Part shown: positions 24,963 to 33,434 of the stretch, in pieces
Layout of the letters: each line of letters begins with the position of its first letter
Numbering within the stretch: the first letter of the stretch is position 1
Origin: Hyphomicrobiales bacterium
GTDB lineage: Bacteria > Pseudomonadota > Alphaproteobacteria > Rhizobiales > Aestuariivirgaceae
NCBI GenBank assembly: GCA_026990765.1
Contig: JALXCV010000101.1
Coordinates: forward strand, 1 to 46,280
Reading direction: 5' to 3'
Length of the DNA: 46,280 bases
Position numbers and translations under genes: made by a program
Notes under the pieces: model-generated
What the model was told of the DNA's origin: nothing
The model's database searches: none
Seen by the model: the letters and a program-made list of their open reading frames with translations, nothing else

Positions 24963-26040
24963 AATGTCCATCCTCATTCATCAAACTGGTCAAAATTCCC
25001 TCGCGCAGACCGCGATCGGCAACACGGATGCGTTCAGCCGGCCATGTGGCACGGATTTCTTCAAAAATTGCACAGCCCGCCATTACCAGATCGGCGCGCT
25101 GGCGGCCAATGCAGGGTGAAGCAGCGCGTTCTTCAAAGCTCATCGATAACAGCTCCTGGGTAACCTGGCCCATATCCTTGCCTTCAAGCCAGCAACCATC
25201 AACTCTTGAGCGGTCATAACGCGGCAATTGCAGATGAATACCACAAATTGTGGTGACGGTTCCAGATGTGCCAAGCAGATGACAGGGAACTGCATCATCA
25301 TCGCAAAATTTTCTGGTTTCCCGCCTGAAGGCCTGTATCAGCGGGCGAACACTCTGGCGCATGGCTTCAAACACATCTGCATCAACATGCTTGCCGCCAA
25401 ATTTTTCGGCAACCGTTACAACCCCGGCAGGAATAGATGTCCAGGCTTCAATCTTGTCAGTTCCGCCATGCCGGTTGAGCCACATGAGTTCAGTCGAGCC
25501 ACCGCCAATGTCAAATACCAGCACCTTGTTGGCATTTTCACACATCAAGGGTGAAGCTCCCACAACAGCAAGCCTGGCCTCGGTTTCGCGGTTGATTATC
25601 TCAAGTTCAATCCCGACTTCTTCCTTCACCACATCCAGAAATCTGGCCCCGTTTTCGCTTATCCGGCAGGCTTCGGTGGCTATCAGCCGGGTGCGCTCGA
25701 CCTGCCACCATTTCAGCTTGTTGGCACAAACCCGCAAGGCCGATATGGTGCGTTTCATCGCATCTTTTGACAGTTTTTTATTACTGCCTGCCCCTTCCCC
25801 CAGCCGGACAATGCGCGAAAACGCATCCACCACCTCAAAGCCTTCACGGGTTGGTTCGGCAATCAGCAAACGGCAATTATTGGTCCCAAGGTCAAGCGCA
25901 CCATAAAGCGGCTTGTCCTTTGGTCTGGCCGGTCTTGGCCAGGCATTCTTTCTTGCCCGTTGTGAACGCCCCTTTACTGGCCGGTTTTTACGCCTGTGCT
26001 GACGCACCCTGCCAACACGGGATGTGTCTACAGAATTCAC
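24946..26040 (-). CDS. Ppx/GppA family phosphatase
   Basis: The 364-residue protein begins with a GTG at 26040, preceded by AGGTGAG. After a basic N-terminal stretch of ~40 residues, the ASKHA-fold phosphatase domain starts with YGALDLGTNNCRLLIAEP (phosphate-1 loop). It continues with VFDIGGGSTELMWL (phosphate-2 loop) and HLLGTSGTVTTICGI. The family hydrolyses exopolyphosphate and/or pppGpp, so it links phosphate storage and the stringent response; the preferred substrate cannot be told from sequence. It is the short form, without the C-terminal HD-like domain of the ~500-residue E. coli enzymes. It is co-transcribed with rlmE, a pairing I recall as common in Rhizobiales. It diverges from the histidine kinase gene; the 226-bp spacer shows only a 5-bp hairpin (GCACG/CGTGC, ~26183-26197). 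Confidence 0.9.
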   Translation of the reverse strand: MNSVDTSRVGRVRQHRRKNRPVKGRSQRARKNAWPRPARPKDKPLYGALDLGTNNCRLLIAEPTREGFEVVDAFSRIVRLGEGAGSNKKLSKDAMKRTISALRVCANKLKWWQVERTRLIATEACRISENGARFLDVVKEEVGIELEIINRETEARLAVVGASPLMCENANKVLVFDIGGGSTELMWLNRHGGTDKIEAWTSIPAGVVTVAEKFGGKHVDADVFEAMRQSVRPLIQAFRRETRKFCDDDAVPCHLLGTSGTVTTICGIHLQLPRYDRSRVDGCWLEGKDMGQVTQELLSMSFEERAASPCIGRQRADLVMAGCAIFEEIRATWPAERIRVADRGLREGILTSLMNEDGHYGRQT

Positions 26041-26266
26041 AATATCTCACCTGGAAGCTGGTTTGTTATTCCCGGCACCAAAGATGCAAGTATGTGCCAG
26101 CAACCCTAAAATCATTTCGTTATCTGCATAGTAACAGCAAATGGCCAAATCTCAAAATCAATAGTACGGCTGAAAAATAATCGCACGTTTAGCGTGCAAA
26201 CAGCACTCAAGTTAACTGCTCGTTATGGGCTTTCATGATACTTCAGGCAATCATCAGGAGAAAATA

Positions 26267-27154
26267 ATGCGTTCTTTTGGCTCAAGCCTGTTCAATAAAA
26301 ATTCATTAATGGCCGAGTTTTCCGAAAGTTTCGGGACAAATGCGGCCCGTCAGCAATCAGCCATTGCGCTCAAGGCGGCCAAGGTTGAAGCTGAACTTGC
26401 ATCCAAGGCCAAATCTGAATTCATCGCCAATATGAGCCATGAACTGCGCACACCATTAAATGCAATTATCGGATTTTCAGATATGTTGCGCACCCTGGAG
26501 ATTTCCGATCCGCAGCGGGTGAGTCAGTATTCTTCCTATATTTCAGAAGCAGCCGATCATCTGTTGAGTCTGATCAATGATATTCTTGATGTATCAAAAA
26601 TGCAGGCTGGCAAGCTGGAAATTGAACCGGAAGATGCCGAAGCCAATGAGATCATGAAAAGCTGTGAACTGATCATTGATGCCAAGGCCAAGGAAAAGAA
26701 TATCGAACTGGAATTAAAGCCAACTCCGGGACTGCCACATATTTACGCCGATCCTTTGCGGGTCAAACAGATTTTGATTAACCTGTTGTCAAATGCGGTC
26801 AAGTTCTCGCCTGAAGGCGGCAAAGTATCGTGCACCAGCCGTGATGAAGGCAATGGATTTGTCAGTCTGACAGTCAAAGACAATGGGGCTGGAATGACCG
26901 AAGCAGAAATTGCCACCTCGCTTCGCCCGTTTGGACAGGTCAATTCATCATTCTCCAAACAGCATGAAGGTACCGGGCTTGGGCTGCCAATCTCACTGGC
27001 ACTGGCCAAAATGCACCATGGCAACCTGATTGTTAATTCAGTCAAGAACAAGGGCACAAGTGTGAGCGTATTCCTGCCCACCATGGAAGCGGTGGAAGCC
27101 AGCCGCCAGGCACACAAGAAACCCAGCGAAAATTCAAGCAATACAGAACACTGA
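26267..27154 (+). CDS. Soluble sensor histidine kinase
   Basis: The 295-residue protein starts at the 26267 ATG, which has AGGAG 7-8 nt before it; an in-frame ATG at 26225 lacks one. A short alpha-helical lead (residues 1-48) is followed by the dimerisation/phosphoacceptor segment SHELRTPLNAIIGFSDML with H58. The HATPase_c domain follows: NLLSNAVKFS (N box), DNGAGM (G1) and GTGLGLPIS (G2). There is no transmembrane segment and no PAS, GAF or HAMP domain, so the input signal may come through a partner protein. The class resembles DivJ/PleC-like kinases of alphaproteobacteria, but no response regulator is next to it. The HerA-like gene starts 13 bp downstream and is likely co-transcribed. Confidence 0.9.
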   Translation: MRSFGSSLFNKNSLMAEFSESFGTNAARQQSAIALKAAKVEAELASKAKSEFIANMSHELRTPLNAIIGFSDMLRTLEISDPQRVSQYSSYISEAADHLLSLINDILDVSKMQAGKLEIEPEDAEANEIMKSCELIIDAKAKEKNIELELKPTPGLPHIYADPLRVKQILINLLSNAVKFSPEGGKVSCTSRDEGNGFVSLTVKDNGAGMTEAEIATSLRPFGQVNSSFSKQHEGTGLGLPISLALAKMHHGNLIVNSVKNKGTSVSVFLPTMEAVEASRQAHKKPSENSSNTEH

Positions 27155-27167
27155 AAGTGTAAACACG

Positions 27168-29384
27168 ATGACCGGACAAGCTGCAACCAATCAAAAACTT
27201 TCCAACATCCCGCTGGAAATCAACAAGATGCCCTCGGTGGGGCGGATTGTTGCTGTCACAGGGGCACATGCAATCGTATTGCTTGACCATGATGTGGGCA
27301 TTCCCGATGAGGACAAGAAAAGCCCGGAAATTGGAACATTGCTGAAAGTTGACACCGAGCCTTCAATTGCGCTGGCGCTGATTTCAGCCCTTAGCACCCC
27401 AAGTCCGGGCACTCATGAGCCGGGTCAGGAATTGCGGATCGTGGAGGTCGAGTTCATTGGCGAACTGCCAAAGGATGATGAAGGCAAACCAACGTCTTTC
27501 CGGCGGGGGATATCATGTTATCCCGCCCTTGGTGATATTGTCTGTCGGGCAAACACCAAGGAACTTGCCATGGCTTATGCCTGTGATACAGAAAGTTCTG
27601 TCAGGATTGGCCATATTCAGCAGGACAAATCAATTCCGGCCATGGTCAAGACAGATGAATTGCTGGGCAAGCATTTTGCGGTACTGGGAACTACCGGCAC
27701 CGGCAAATCATGTTCGGTTGCTCTGATTTTCCGACGGATTCTGGAAGCCAACCCGCAGGCGCATGTTCTGTTGCTGGATGTACATCGAGAATACGCCTCG
27801 GCTTTCAAGGAATTTGCTGAAGTTATTTCACCGGCAAATATGAATTTGCCTTTCTGGCTGCTCAATTTTGAAGAAATGACCGAAATCATCATCGGTGATC
27901 AAAGAGACCGCGAAACAGATGTTGAAATCCTTCGCGAATTGATACCGCAGGCGAAACAGAGATATCGCGGTGGTGAAAAAAATGAAAAAACCTCAAGACT
28001 TCGCACCCAGATAACCGATGATGGCAATATTGGCATTGATACGCCGGTTCCCTACAGGACTTCGGATCTGATTGCACTGCTGGACCAGTCTTTGGGCAAG
28101 TTGGAGCTAAAGGGCGAACTTGCACCATACAAGCGCCTGAAAGCCAGAATAGAGCAGATTTCACGCGACCCGCGATATGCCTTCATGTTTGGCAGTCTGA
28201 CGGTGCATGATACTATGGCTGAAATACTGGGCCATCTTTTCAGAATACCGGTAAATGGCCGGCCTATCACTATTCTGGAACTGGGCGGCCTGCCATCTGA
28301 AATTATCAATGTGGTGGTTTCAGTGCTGGCCCGTATGGCGTTTGATTTTGGCTTGTGGAGCGGCGGACAGGTTCCGATTACCTTTGTGTGTGAAGAAGCC
28401 CATCGCTATGTTCCGTTTGATCCCAATGCCGGATTTGAGCCAACCAAACGGGCTATTTCCAAAATTGCCAAGGAGGGGCGTAAATACGGGGTTTCACTTT
28501 GCATAATCACCCAGCGCCCGGCTGAACTTGATCCAACCATCTTGTCACAATGCAATACGGTATTTTCCATGCGCCTGACCAATGAGCGCGATCAGGAAAT
28601 CCTGAAAGCCGGGGTATCTGATGCTGCGGCCAGTCTGATGGAATTCATGCCAACAATGGGCACTGGTGAAGCCATTACATTTGGTGAGGGTGTGTCACTG
28701 CCAACAAGGATCAAATTTGACCTGTTGCCGCCACATGCACTGCCCAGAAGTTCTACTGCCAGTTTCTCGCAAAACTGGAGCAAGGATATTACCGACAAGA
28801 ATTTCCTTGATAATATTGTTACATGCTGGCGCCAGCAAATGCAGGTAGCCTTGCCGGAAAATCCGGGTGCAACCAACACAGTTGACACGCCCGCCACGGC
28901 TAGCGCCCCGCAGCCTGTTGCCGAACAACCACAGGTAATGCAGACAGCACAACCAGCGCAAGCAGCACCACCGGTTCAGGCACAACCCCAAGAGGAAACA
29001 GTTGCACCAGCACCCCAGCCAATGCCGCAAGTTCCTCCACAAGCTGCACCACAAGCAGCACCGCCAGTACAACAACAGCCGATGCAGGCAACACAGCAGC
29101 CAGCAACAGCGCCACAACCGGCACCGATAACACCGCAACCGGCTATGACTCCACAAGTCAATTCATACTCGCCGCAACCTGTAAGGCCACCCCAGGCAGC
29201 AGCAGTTGCACCAGAGCCACCAGCAGCAATGCAGCCACCAGTACAACCGCCTGTGCAACCACCCGTACAACCGGTAACACAACCGGTTAACCCGCAAATT
29301 ACCCAGCCACAGGCCGCCCCGGTGCCACCTGGCACCAGTGGAGAGCCAAGCCTTTCAGACCTGATTAAAAAGATACGCGGCTAA
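27168..29384 (+). CDS. HerA-like/DUF87 ATPase with Pro/Gln-rich C-terminal tail
   Basis: The 738-residue protein belongs to the HerA-FtsK class of hexameric DNA-translocating ATPases. An N-terminal HAS-barrel-like region (~1-150) leads to Walker A GTTGTGKS (K180). Walker B is ITFVCEEAHRYV (E409/E410), followed by EGRKYGVSLCIITQRPAELD, typical of HerA. Archaeal HerA works with the NurA nuclease in end resection, but no NurA-like gene is present, so the bacterial role is open. From ~565 to ~722 the protein is a low-complexity Pro/Gln/Ala tail, ending in a short amphipathic segment EPSLSDLIKKIRG. The tail may be a flexible tether. The ATG follows the kinase stop by 13 bp with only a weak ribosome site. 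Confidence 0.85.
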   Translation: MTGQAATNQKLSNIPLEINKMPSVGRIVAVTGAHAIVLLDHDVGIPDEDKKSPEIGTLLKVDTEPSIALALISALSTPSPGTHEPGQELRIVEVEFIGELPKDDEGKPTSFRRGISCYPALGDIVCRANTKELAMAYACDTESSVRIGHIQQDKSIPAMVKTDELLGKHFAVLGTTGTGKSCSVALIFRRILEANPQAHVLLLDVHREYASAFKEFAEVISPANMNLPFWLLNFEEMTEIIIGDQRDRETDVEILRELIPQAKQRYRGGEKNEKTSRLRTQITDDGNIGIDTPVPYRTSDLIALLDQSLGKLELKGELAPYKRLKARIEQISRDPRYAFMFGSLTVHDTMAEILGHLFRIPVNGRPITILELGGLPSEIINVVVSVLARMAFDFGLWSGGQVPITFVCEEAHRYVPFDPNAGFEPTKRAISKIAKEGRKYGVSLCIITQRPAELDPTILSQCNTVFSMRLTNERDQEILKAGVSDAAASLMEFMPTMGTGEAITFGEGVSLPTRIKFDLLPPHALPRSSTASFSQNWSKDITDKNFLDNIVTCWRQQMQVALPENPGATNTVDTPATASAPQPVAEQPQVMQTAQPAQAAPPVQAQPQEETVAPAPQPMPQVPPQAAPQAAPPVQQQPMQATQQPATAPQPAPITPQPAMTPQVNSYSPQPVRPPQAAAVAPEPPAAMQPPVQPPVQPPVQPVTQPVNPQITQPQAAPVPPGTSGEPSLSDLIKKIRG

Positions 29385-29389
29385 GCTGC

Positions 29390-29420
29390 TTTCCTGTTGG
29401 GTTTTTATCTCAACAGGAAA
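29390..29420 (+). terminator. Stem-loop after the HerA-like gene
   Basis: TTTCCTGTTG and CAACAGGAAA form a perfect 10-bp stem around an 11-base T-rich loop, starting 5 nt after the stop codon. No T-run follows the stem. It may act as a terminator or protect the mRNA 3' end. Confidence 0.45.
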
Positions 29421-29503
29421 CACTGGGGTCAGGAAACAGCGCTGGCACAATTATTGCTGTTTAAGCGGTAGCAGATGATCTACCATTAAACGGAGTGCCA
29501 AAA

Positions 29504-30448
29504 GTGTCCCGAATTGTTCATAATATCCGTGATGTATCCAATAAACTGACATATGAGCCAGTCGCCATGCAGCATGATATGGCGTCAAGCGGTATGTTTG
29601 ATGATGTCAGACTGGCTGAACTTATCGATATTTATCGGAAAGCCGGGCCTTCCCATTATACGCTGGGAACGCTGGACAGTGACGGTGTTGGCGAGAAATG
29701 GCAAAATGGGGTTCTGGCTGAAATGCCGGGAAAGCAATTGCTGGAGGCGATAAAGACCGGTCGTTTATGGCTGCAACTGCAACATATGCACGAGATCGCT
29801 CCTGATTATCATCAATTGTCAATCAGGGCCTATCAGGACATGTATGATGACGGGGCAGGTTTCAAGCCAATTGCCCTGACCAGTAATCTGCTGATTTCTT
29901 CACCAGCGGCAAGGGTGCTTTGCCATATTGATTGCAAGGAAGTAACGCTGTTTCATATTCGCGGCCGCAAGCGCTTCTGGCTGTATGATTTGACAGAGGT
30001 AGCCGACAAAACCGTGGAAAGCATAATTTTAAGGGAGCAGGAAGAGGAAATACCCTACACCAGTGACTGGGACAAAAATGCTACCTGCGTTGATCTGGAA
30101 CCGGGTCAGGCCATGAATTTCCCGCATTTCTGGCCACATCGGATTGATAATATTGACGGGCTGAATGTTTCGCTGCAAACCGAGTTCTATTCGCCCAAAG
30201 GTTTGAAAGAGCTTGGGGTGCGATATGCCAATGGCATTATGCGGCGCCGACTTGGCATAACACCAGGACCGGTCAAAAACACCGGACTTGCAACCTATGT
30301 GAAAGCTTTCACAGGACTGGCGTTGAAAAAACTTGGTGTCAACAAGCCGGCAGAAAGAAAAATCATCTCAAGATTCATACTTGACCCGGCCAGCCCCGGT
30401 GCCGTCAGGCAATTATCCGCAAATGAAATGCAGCAACTGGCAAAGTAG
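29504..30448 (+). CDS. JmjC/cupin-like 2-oxoglutarate-Fe(II) oxygenase-like protein
   Basis: A GTG at 29504 has CGGAG 8 nt upstream and is preferred over the GTG at 29495; this gives 314 residues. The core resembles cupin-like JmjC hydroxylases: CHIDCKEVTLFHIRGRKRFW carries an H141-x-D143 pair, and PGQAMNFPHFWPHRI carries the distal H212 (H208 is close by). This fits the metal-binding facial triad of Fe(II)/2-oxoglutarate oxygenases, which hydroxylate proteins or small molecules. The substrate is unknown. The acyltransferase-like gene starts 6 bp after its stop, so the two are probably an operon and may act on the same molecule. The last ~80 residues are basic and helical without a recognised domain. 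Confidence 0.7.
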   Translation: MSRIVHNIRDVSNKLTYEPVAMQHDMASSGMFDDVRLAELIDIYRKAGPSHYTLGTLDSDGVGEKWQNGVLAEMPGKQLLEAIKTGRLWLQLQHMHEIAPDYHQLSIRAYQDMYDDGAGFKPIALTSNLLISSPAARVLCHIDCKEVTLFHIRGRKRFWLYDLTEVADKTVESIILREQEEEIPYTSDWDKNATCVDLEPGQAMNFPHFWPHRIDNIDGLNVSLQTEFYSPKGLKELGVRYANGIMRRRLGITPGPVKNTGLATYVKAFTGLALKKLGVNKPAERKIISRFILDPASPGAVRQLSANEMQQLAK

Positions 30449-30454
30449 CACCCA

Positions 30455-31666
30455 TTGACCCGAGCACAGCAAATAAATCAGGCAAAAGCCAAACTTAAAG
30501 TCAGGGTTCTGCACAATCGCAAGGCGATATTGGGCATTGAGGAAGAATGGCGCGACCTGGCAGCAAGGGCCGGTAAAACCGCAACGGTCTTTCAGGGTTT
30601 TGACTGGGTTTACAGCTGGCTGGAAGCTAATATTACAGTACACGGCAATTCGTGCCAGTGCCCTGGAATTCATATTGTTGTTGTCTGGTCCGGTGATGAA
30701 CTGGTTGGTCTGTGGCCGCTGCAATATGATAATTCGCTAGGGGTAAGGTCACTATGCTGGGCAACCACCCCTGCCCTGCAATATGGTGGCGTGCTGATTT
30801 CACCTGATTGCGATACTGAACAGGTATGCCAGGCAGCTTTTGAGCTGATAACCAATGACAGCAAGGTTGATCTGGTGCAACTGGACAAGGTGCCGGAAAG
30901 CTCGGCCATTTTCAACTTTTTAAGCCAGATGTGCAAGAAATCACTTGCATCCCATGCCCTGAAACTTGATCTGACGCAGTTTGCAAATACCCGGGAATAT
31001 CAGGCCAGCATAAAGAAAACAGCAAGGCGGGCCAGAAGAAAACGTTTAAACAAGCTTGGCCGACAAGGTGATCTCAGCTTTGAAGTCCACAGCCATGATG
31101 AGAAATATAAAAGCCTGATTGACACCGCCATTCGCTGGAAACGTGACTGGCTGAAGCGGCGCAACTGGCCAGCCCCGTTGATGAATGATCCGGCATTCAT
31201 CTGGTGCCTGCAAAATTTTGCTGATTGCAGGGATCCGCGCAGTTCCATCTGGCGAGTGGCTGAACTGTCACTGGACGGGTTGCCGATTGCGCTTGAGGCA
31301 GGCGCTGAGCTTGATGGTCATTATTACTCGTTTCTTGGTGCCTTTGACCCGACATTTGCTGCCTATTCTCCCGGCAAGATTGAAATGCAGCAGATGATTG
31401 AATGGTGCATAGGTCATAATGTGGATGAATTTGATTTTCTGGTGGTGCCATCGCAGTACAAATCTGACTGGACCAACTCAAAAACCCTGGTTCAGGATTT
31501 TTCCTACGCTGTCAGCAAGCGCGGCAAGCTGTTTCATTCATTGTGGGTTAAAAGAATGCGGCCTGCGGTCAGGGACAGGCTGGAAAAAGCCTCTCCTGCC
31601 TCGCGAAAGCTGCTTTTTTCAGCTTTGAAAAAAACGCCATTATTGCCACAAAAGGAAAAGTCTTGA
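30455..31666 (+). CDS. BioF2/CelD-like GNAT-fold acyltransferase
   Basis: The 403-residue protein starts with a TTG at 30455, 6 bp after the preceding stop. No better start with a ribosome site is seen, so the start is uncertain. It matches the BioF2-like/Acetyltransf_6 type, made of two GNAT folds, as in CelD of cellulose-synthesis clusters: an N-terminal FQGFDWVYSWLEAN, a basic RARRKRLNKLGRQG stretch, and the C-terminal core GHYYSFLGAFDPTFAAYSPG with VDEFDFLVVPSQYKSDW. Related proteins transfer acyl groups to polysaccharide or lipid precursors. No polysaccharide synthase is nearby, so its substrate is open. It ends 71 bp before the tRNA-Gln gene. Confidence 0.8.
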   Translation: MTRAQQINQAKAKLKVRVLHNRKAILGIEEEWRDLAARAGKTATVFQGFDWVYSWLEANITVHGNSCQCPGIHIVVVWSGDELVGLWPLQYDNSLGVRSLCWATTPALQYGGVLISPDCDTEQVCQAAFELITNDSKVDLVQLDKVPESSAIFNFLSQMCKKSLASHALKLDLTQFANTREYQASIKKTARRARRKRLNKLGRQGDLSFEVHSHDEKYKSLIDTAIRWKRDWLKRRNWPAPLMNDPAFIWCLQNFADCRDPRSSIWRVAELSLDGLPIALEAGAELDGHYYSFLGAFDPTFAAYSPGKIEMQQMIEWCIGHNVDEFDFLVVPSQYKSDWTNSKTLVQDFSYAVSKRGKLFHSLWVKRMRPAVRDRLEKASPASRKLLFSALKKTPLLPQKEKS

Positions 31667-31685
31667 AGCAAATTGAAATCACTTA

Positions 31686-31714
31686 TTGACCTTTGCCAAT
31701 TTTCCCAATAAAAA
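31686..31714 (+). promoter_or_regulatory. Predicted promoter of tRNA-Gln
   Basis: TTGACC (31686-31691) and TAAAAA (31709-31714) are 17 bp apart, placing a transcription start ~15-20 nt before the mature tRNA. Confidence 0.5.
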
Positions 31715-31737
31715 CCACGCGCAGCCCATTGCTTTAC

Positions 31738-31811
31738 TGGGGAATAGGTTAACGGTAGACCCGCGGACTCTGACTCCGCTAGTCCTGGTTCGAATCCAGG
31801 TTCCCCAGCCA
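31738..31811 (+). tRNA. tRNA-Gln (anticodon CUG)
   Basis: The acceptor strands TGGGGAA (31738-31744) and TTCCCCA (31801-31807) pair fully. The anticodon stem GCGGA/TCCGC encloses loop CTCTGAC with anticodon CTG at 31770-31772, which reads CAG codons. The T arm is CCTGG-TTCGAAT-CCAGG. Discriminator G is followed by an encoded CCA (31809-31811). No duplicated 3' end (att-like) is seen in the window. Confidence 0.95.
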
Positions 31812-31939
31812 ATCACAAACGGGTCCTAACCGGATACATGGGTTACAGTTTACACTTTAGATATGACAACAGTTTTCACCGAACGGGTTTTTGATCGGTT
31901 CCAGTCTGCATGTCTAGAGCGAGATTTGATCATGTTGAG
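31812..31939. other. Non-coding stretch after tRNA-Gln, no gene recognised
   Basis: A 34-codon frame starts at 31863 (MTTVFTERVFDRFQ) and runs into the antisense of the DUF6326 gene. It has no ribosome site. It could be debris of an inserted element, but no family is recognised. Confidence 0.3.
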
Positions 31940-32368
31940 CTATGAAACCGGGTGTTTCAAGGCATAGCGGATAACAAGCCCGAGCAATAGAAGTTCAACT
32001 GCACTGCCAAACAGGTAATAAAGCCAGGTTTCGCCGATACAGCTGCCTGCTATTGTAACTGCATAGACAATGGCGACCAGTATATTTGCCCGGCGGTTGA
32101 TTTTGGGGGGCAACACCAGAGACAGGAAAATCATCATGCTGGGGATGGTTATGTAAATTGTGGTCAATAACAGGAAAGACTGGTCAACAGTAAAAGCGTG
32201 AACCTTTCCTGCCAGCACCTGATTGATTATATCTGCCCGGAACAGGCCAAAAATATCAACATATACAAACACAAACAGCAAGGATGTCCAAAGCCCGGCG
32301 ATCTTGATCCGCACACTTACTGCCGTTTTATCTGAAACTGGAGTGGTTGCATTATTTTCTGCCATCAT
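31940..32368 (-). CDS. DUF6326 family small integral membrane protein
   Basis: The protein has 142 residues with four hydrophobic helices (~23-45, ~63-85, ~95-112, ~115-135) after a short polar N-terminus. The pattern VDIFGLFRADIINQVLAG and FLSLVLPPKINRRANI fits the uncharacterised DUF6326 membrane family. AGGG lies just before two adjacent ATGs (32368 and 32365), so either may be the start. It lies alone between tRNA-Gln and the sugar-kinase operon. Function unknown. Confidence 0.75.
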   Translation of the reverse strand: MMAENNATTPVSDKTAVSVRIKIAGLWTSLLFVFVYVDIFGLFRADIINQVLAGKVHAFTVDQSFLLLTTIYITIPSMMIFLSLVLPPKINRRANILVAIVYAVTIAGSCIGETWLYYLFGSAVELLLLGLVIRYALKHPVS

Positions 32369-32504
32369 TTTTCCCTGTCAAAAGCCTGCTCTTTATGCCC
32401 GCCTGTGTAGTGCTGTAAATTTATGGCGCAAGCATGTTCGTCCCATATGATTTGCAAACCATGCCGTTTAAAACATCAGTGACAGAAGCTAAAAGGACCT
32501 GTTT

Positions 32505-33434
32505 TCAATCAGTCTCGATTTCATCCAGCCATGGCGAGACTGCGCCGGGTCTGGATACGGTGAAGGCGGCGGTTTTGGTGGCTAGTTTGAGAGCTGGCAA
32601 CAGGTTGGTTATGGTCAGGTTGGCAATTGACTGCCGGTTCAGCAATCCCTGTCTGTCCAGACCAGCAAGCAGGCCGGCATTAAAGCTGTCACCTGCTCCA
32701 ACTGTGTCTATTACTTCGGTTTTGACTGGATTTACTTTTACGTTAGAGTCAGAAAAAAAGGCTTCGGCACCATTTTTACCACGTGTTAGGACAGCCAGTG
32801 AGGTTTTGCCGGACAGCCATTGTTTTATTACCACTTCCGGGGCGGTGTCTGGATAAAGCCATGCCATATCCTCATTTGAGACTTTCACAATGTCACTCAA
32901 GGCGATCATCCGTTTAATACGGGCGCGGTGGGCTTTGGCATTGCGGATGAATCCGGGGCGGATATTCGGGTCAAGGCAGATCAGGCGCTTTGATGCCTCG
33001 CGCACCATCAAGGCTTCATAGGCCGAACCACATGGCTCGGCTATCAGGCTGATGGCTCCAAAATACATGGTGTCTGTATTTGCGCCCAGATGTGGCAACT
33101 GCTCAGCGCTCAACATGCGCCCGGCAGAATTTTCATCATAAAAGGTAAAGCTGGCATCACCGTCTTTCAACACGACAAATGCCAGGGTAGTCGGGTTGGG
33201 TGAAATTACGCAAAGTGACGAATCCACATTCGATGCGGCCAGTGCAGCTTGCAATTGCTGACCAAAAACATCATCGGACAGGCCGGAAAAGAAACCGGCA
33301 TCAGCGCCCAGACGGCCAAGGGCGATGGCAACATTGAAAACCGCGCCACCAGGCACCGGCAGAAATACGGTTTCACCGCCATCTTTGCGGCGTGGCAGCA
33401 TGTCAATCAGGGCTTCACCGCAACAAAGGATCAT
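32505..33434 (-). CDS. PfkB-family sugar kinase, probably fructokinase
   Basis: The 309-residue protein has the ribokinase/PfkB fold: the N-terminal GEALIDMLP and VPGGAVFNVAIALGRLG (signature 1), and DTVGAGDSFNAGLLAGL (signature 2) with catalytic base D249. The N-terminal pattern matches bacterial fructokinases, which phosphorylate D-fructose to fructose-6-phosphate with ATP. Its ATG overlaps the stop of the isomerase gene by 4 bp (ATGA), so it is translationally coupled. With the isomerase and the ROK repressor it forms one operon, opposite an FrcBCA-like transporter. A different ketose or hexose specificity cannot be excluded. Confidence 0.85.
   Translation of the reverse strand: MILCCGEALIDMLPRRKDGGETVFLPVPGGAVFNVAIALGRLGADAGFFSGLSDDVFGQQLQAALAASNVDSSLCVISPNPTTLAFVVLKDGDASFTFYDENSAGRMLSAEQLPHLGANTDTMYFGAISLIAEPCGSAYEALMVREASKRLICLDPNIRPGFIRNAKAHRARIKRMIALSDIVKVSNEDMAWLYPDTAPEVVIKQWLSGKTSLAVLTRGKNGAEAFFSDSNVKVNPVKTEVIDTVGAGDSFNAGLLAGLDRQGLLNRQSIANLTITNLLPALKLATKTAAFTVSRPGAVSPWLDEIETD

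Noticed and set aside
25361-25906. Plus-strand frame of 181 codons within the ppx/gppA gene
   Set aside because: It is a shadow of the Ppx/GppA phosphatase, whose motifs and start site are clear on the minus strand.
27168-29384. HerA-like ATPase as part of a known antiphage system
   Set aside because: No SIR2, DUF4297, NurA or other effector gene is adjacent; the neighbours are housekeeping-type, so a defence label is not supported.
31534-31812. Minus-strand frame starting MAGEPGFEPGL
   Set aside because: This well-known spurious pattern arises from reading the T arm and acceptor of a tRNA on the opposite strand; the tRNA-Gln explains it.
31738-32368. Integrated element at the tRNA-Gln 3' end
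   Set aside because: No integrase gene and no second copy of the tRNA end was found in the window; the following genes look chromosomal.
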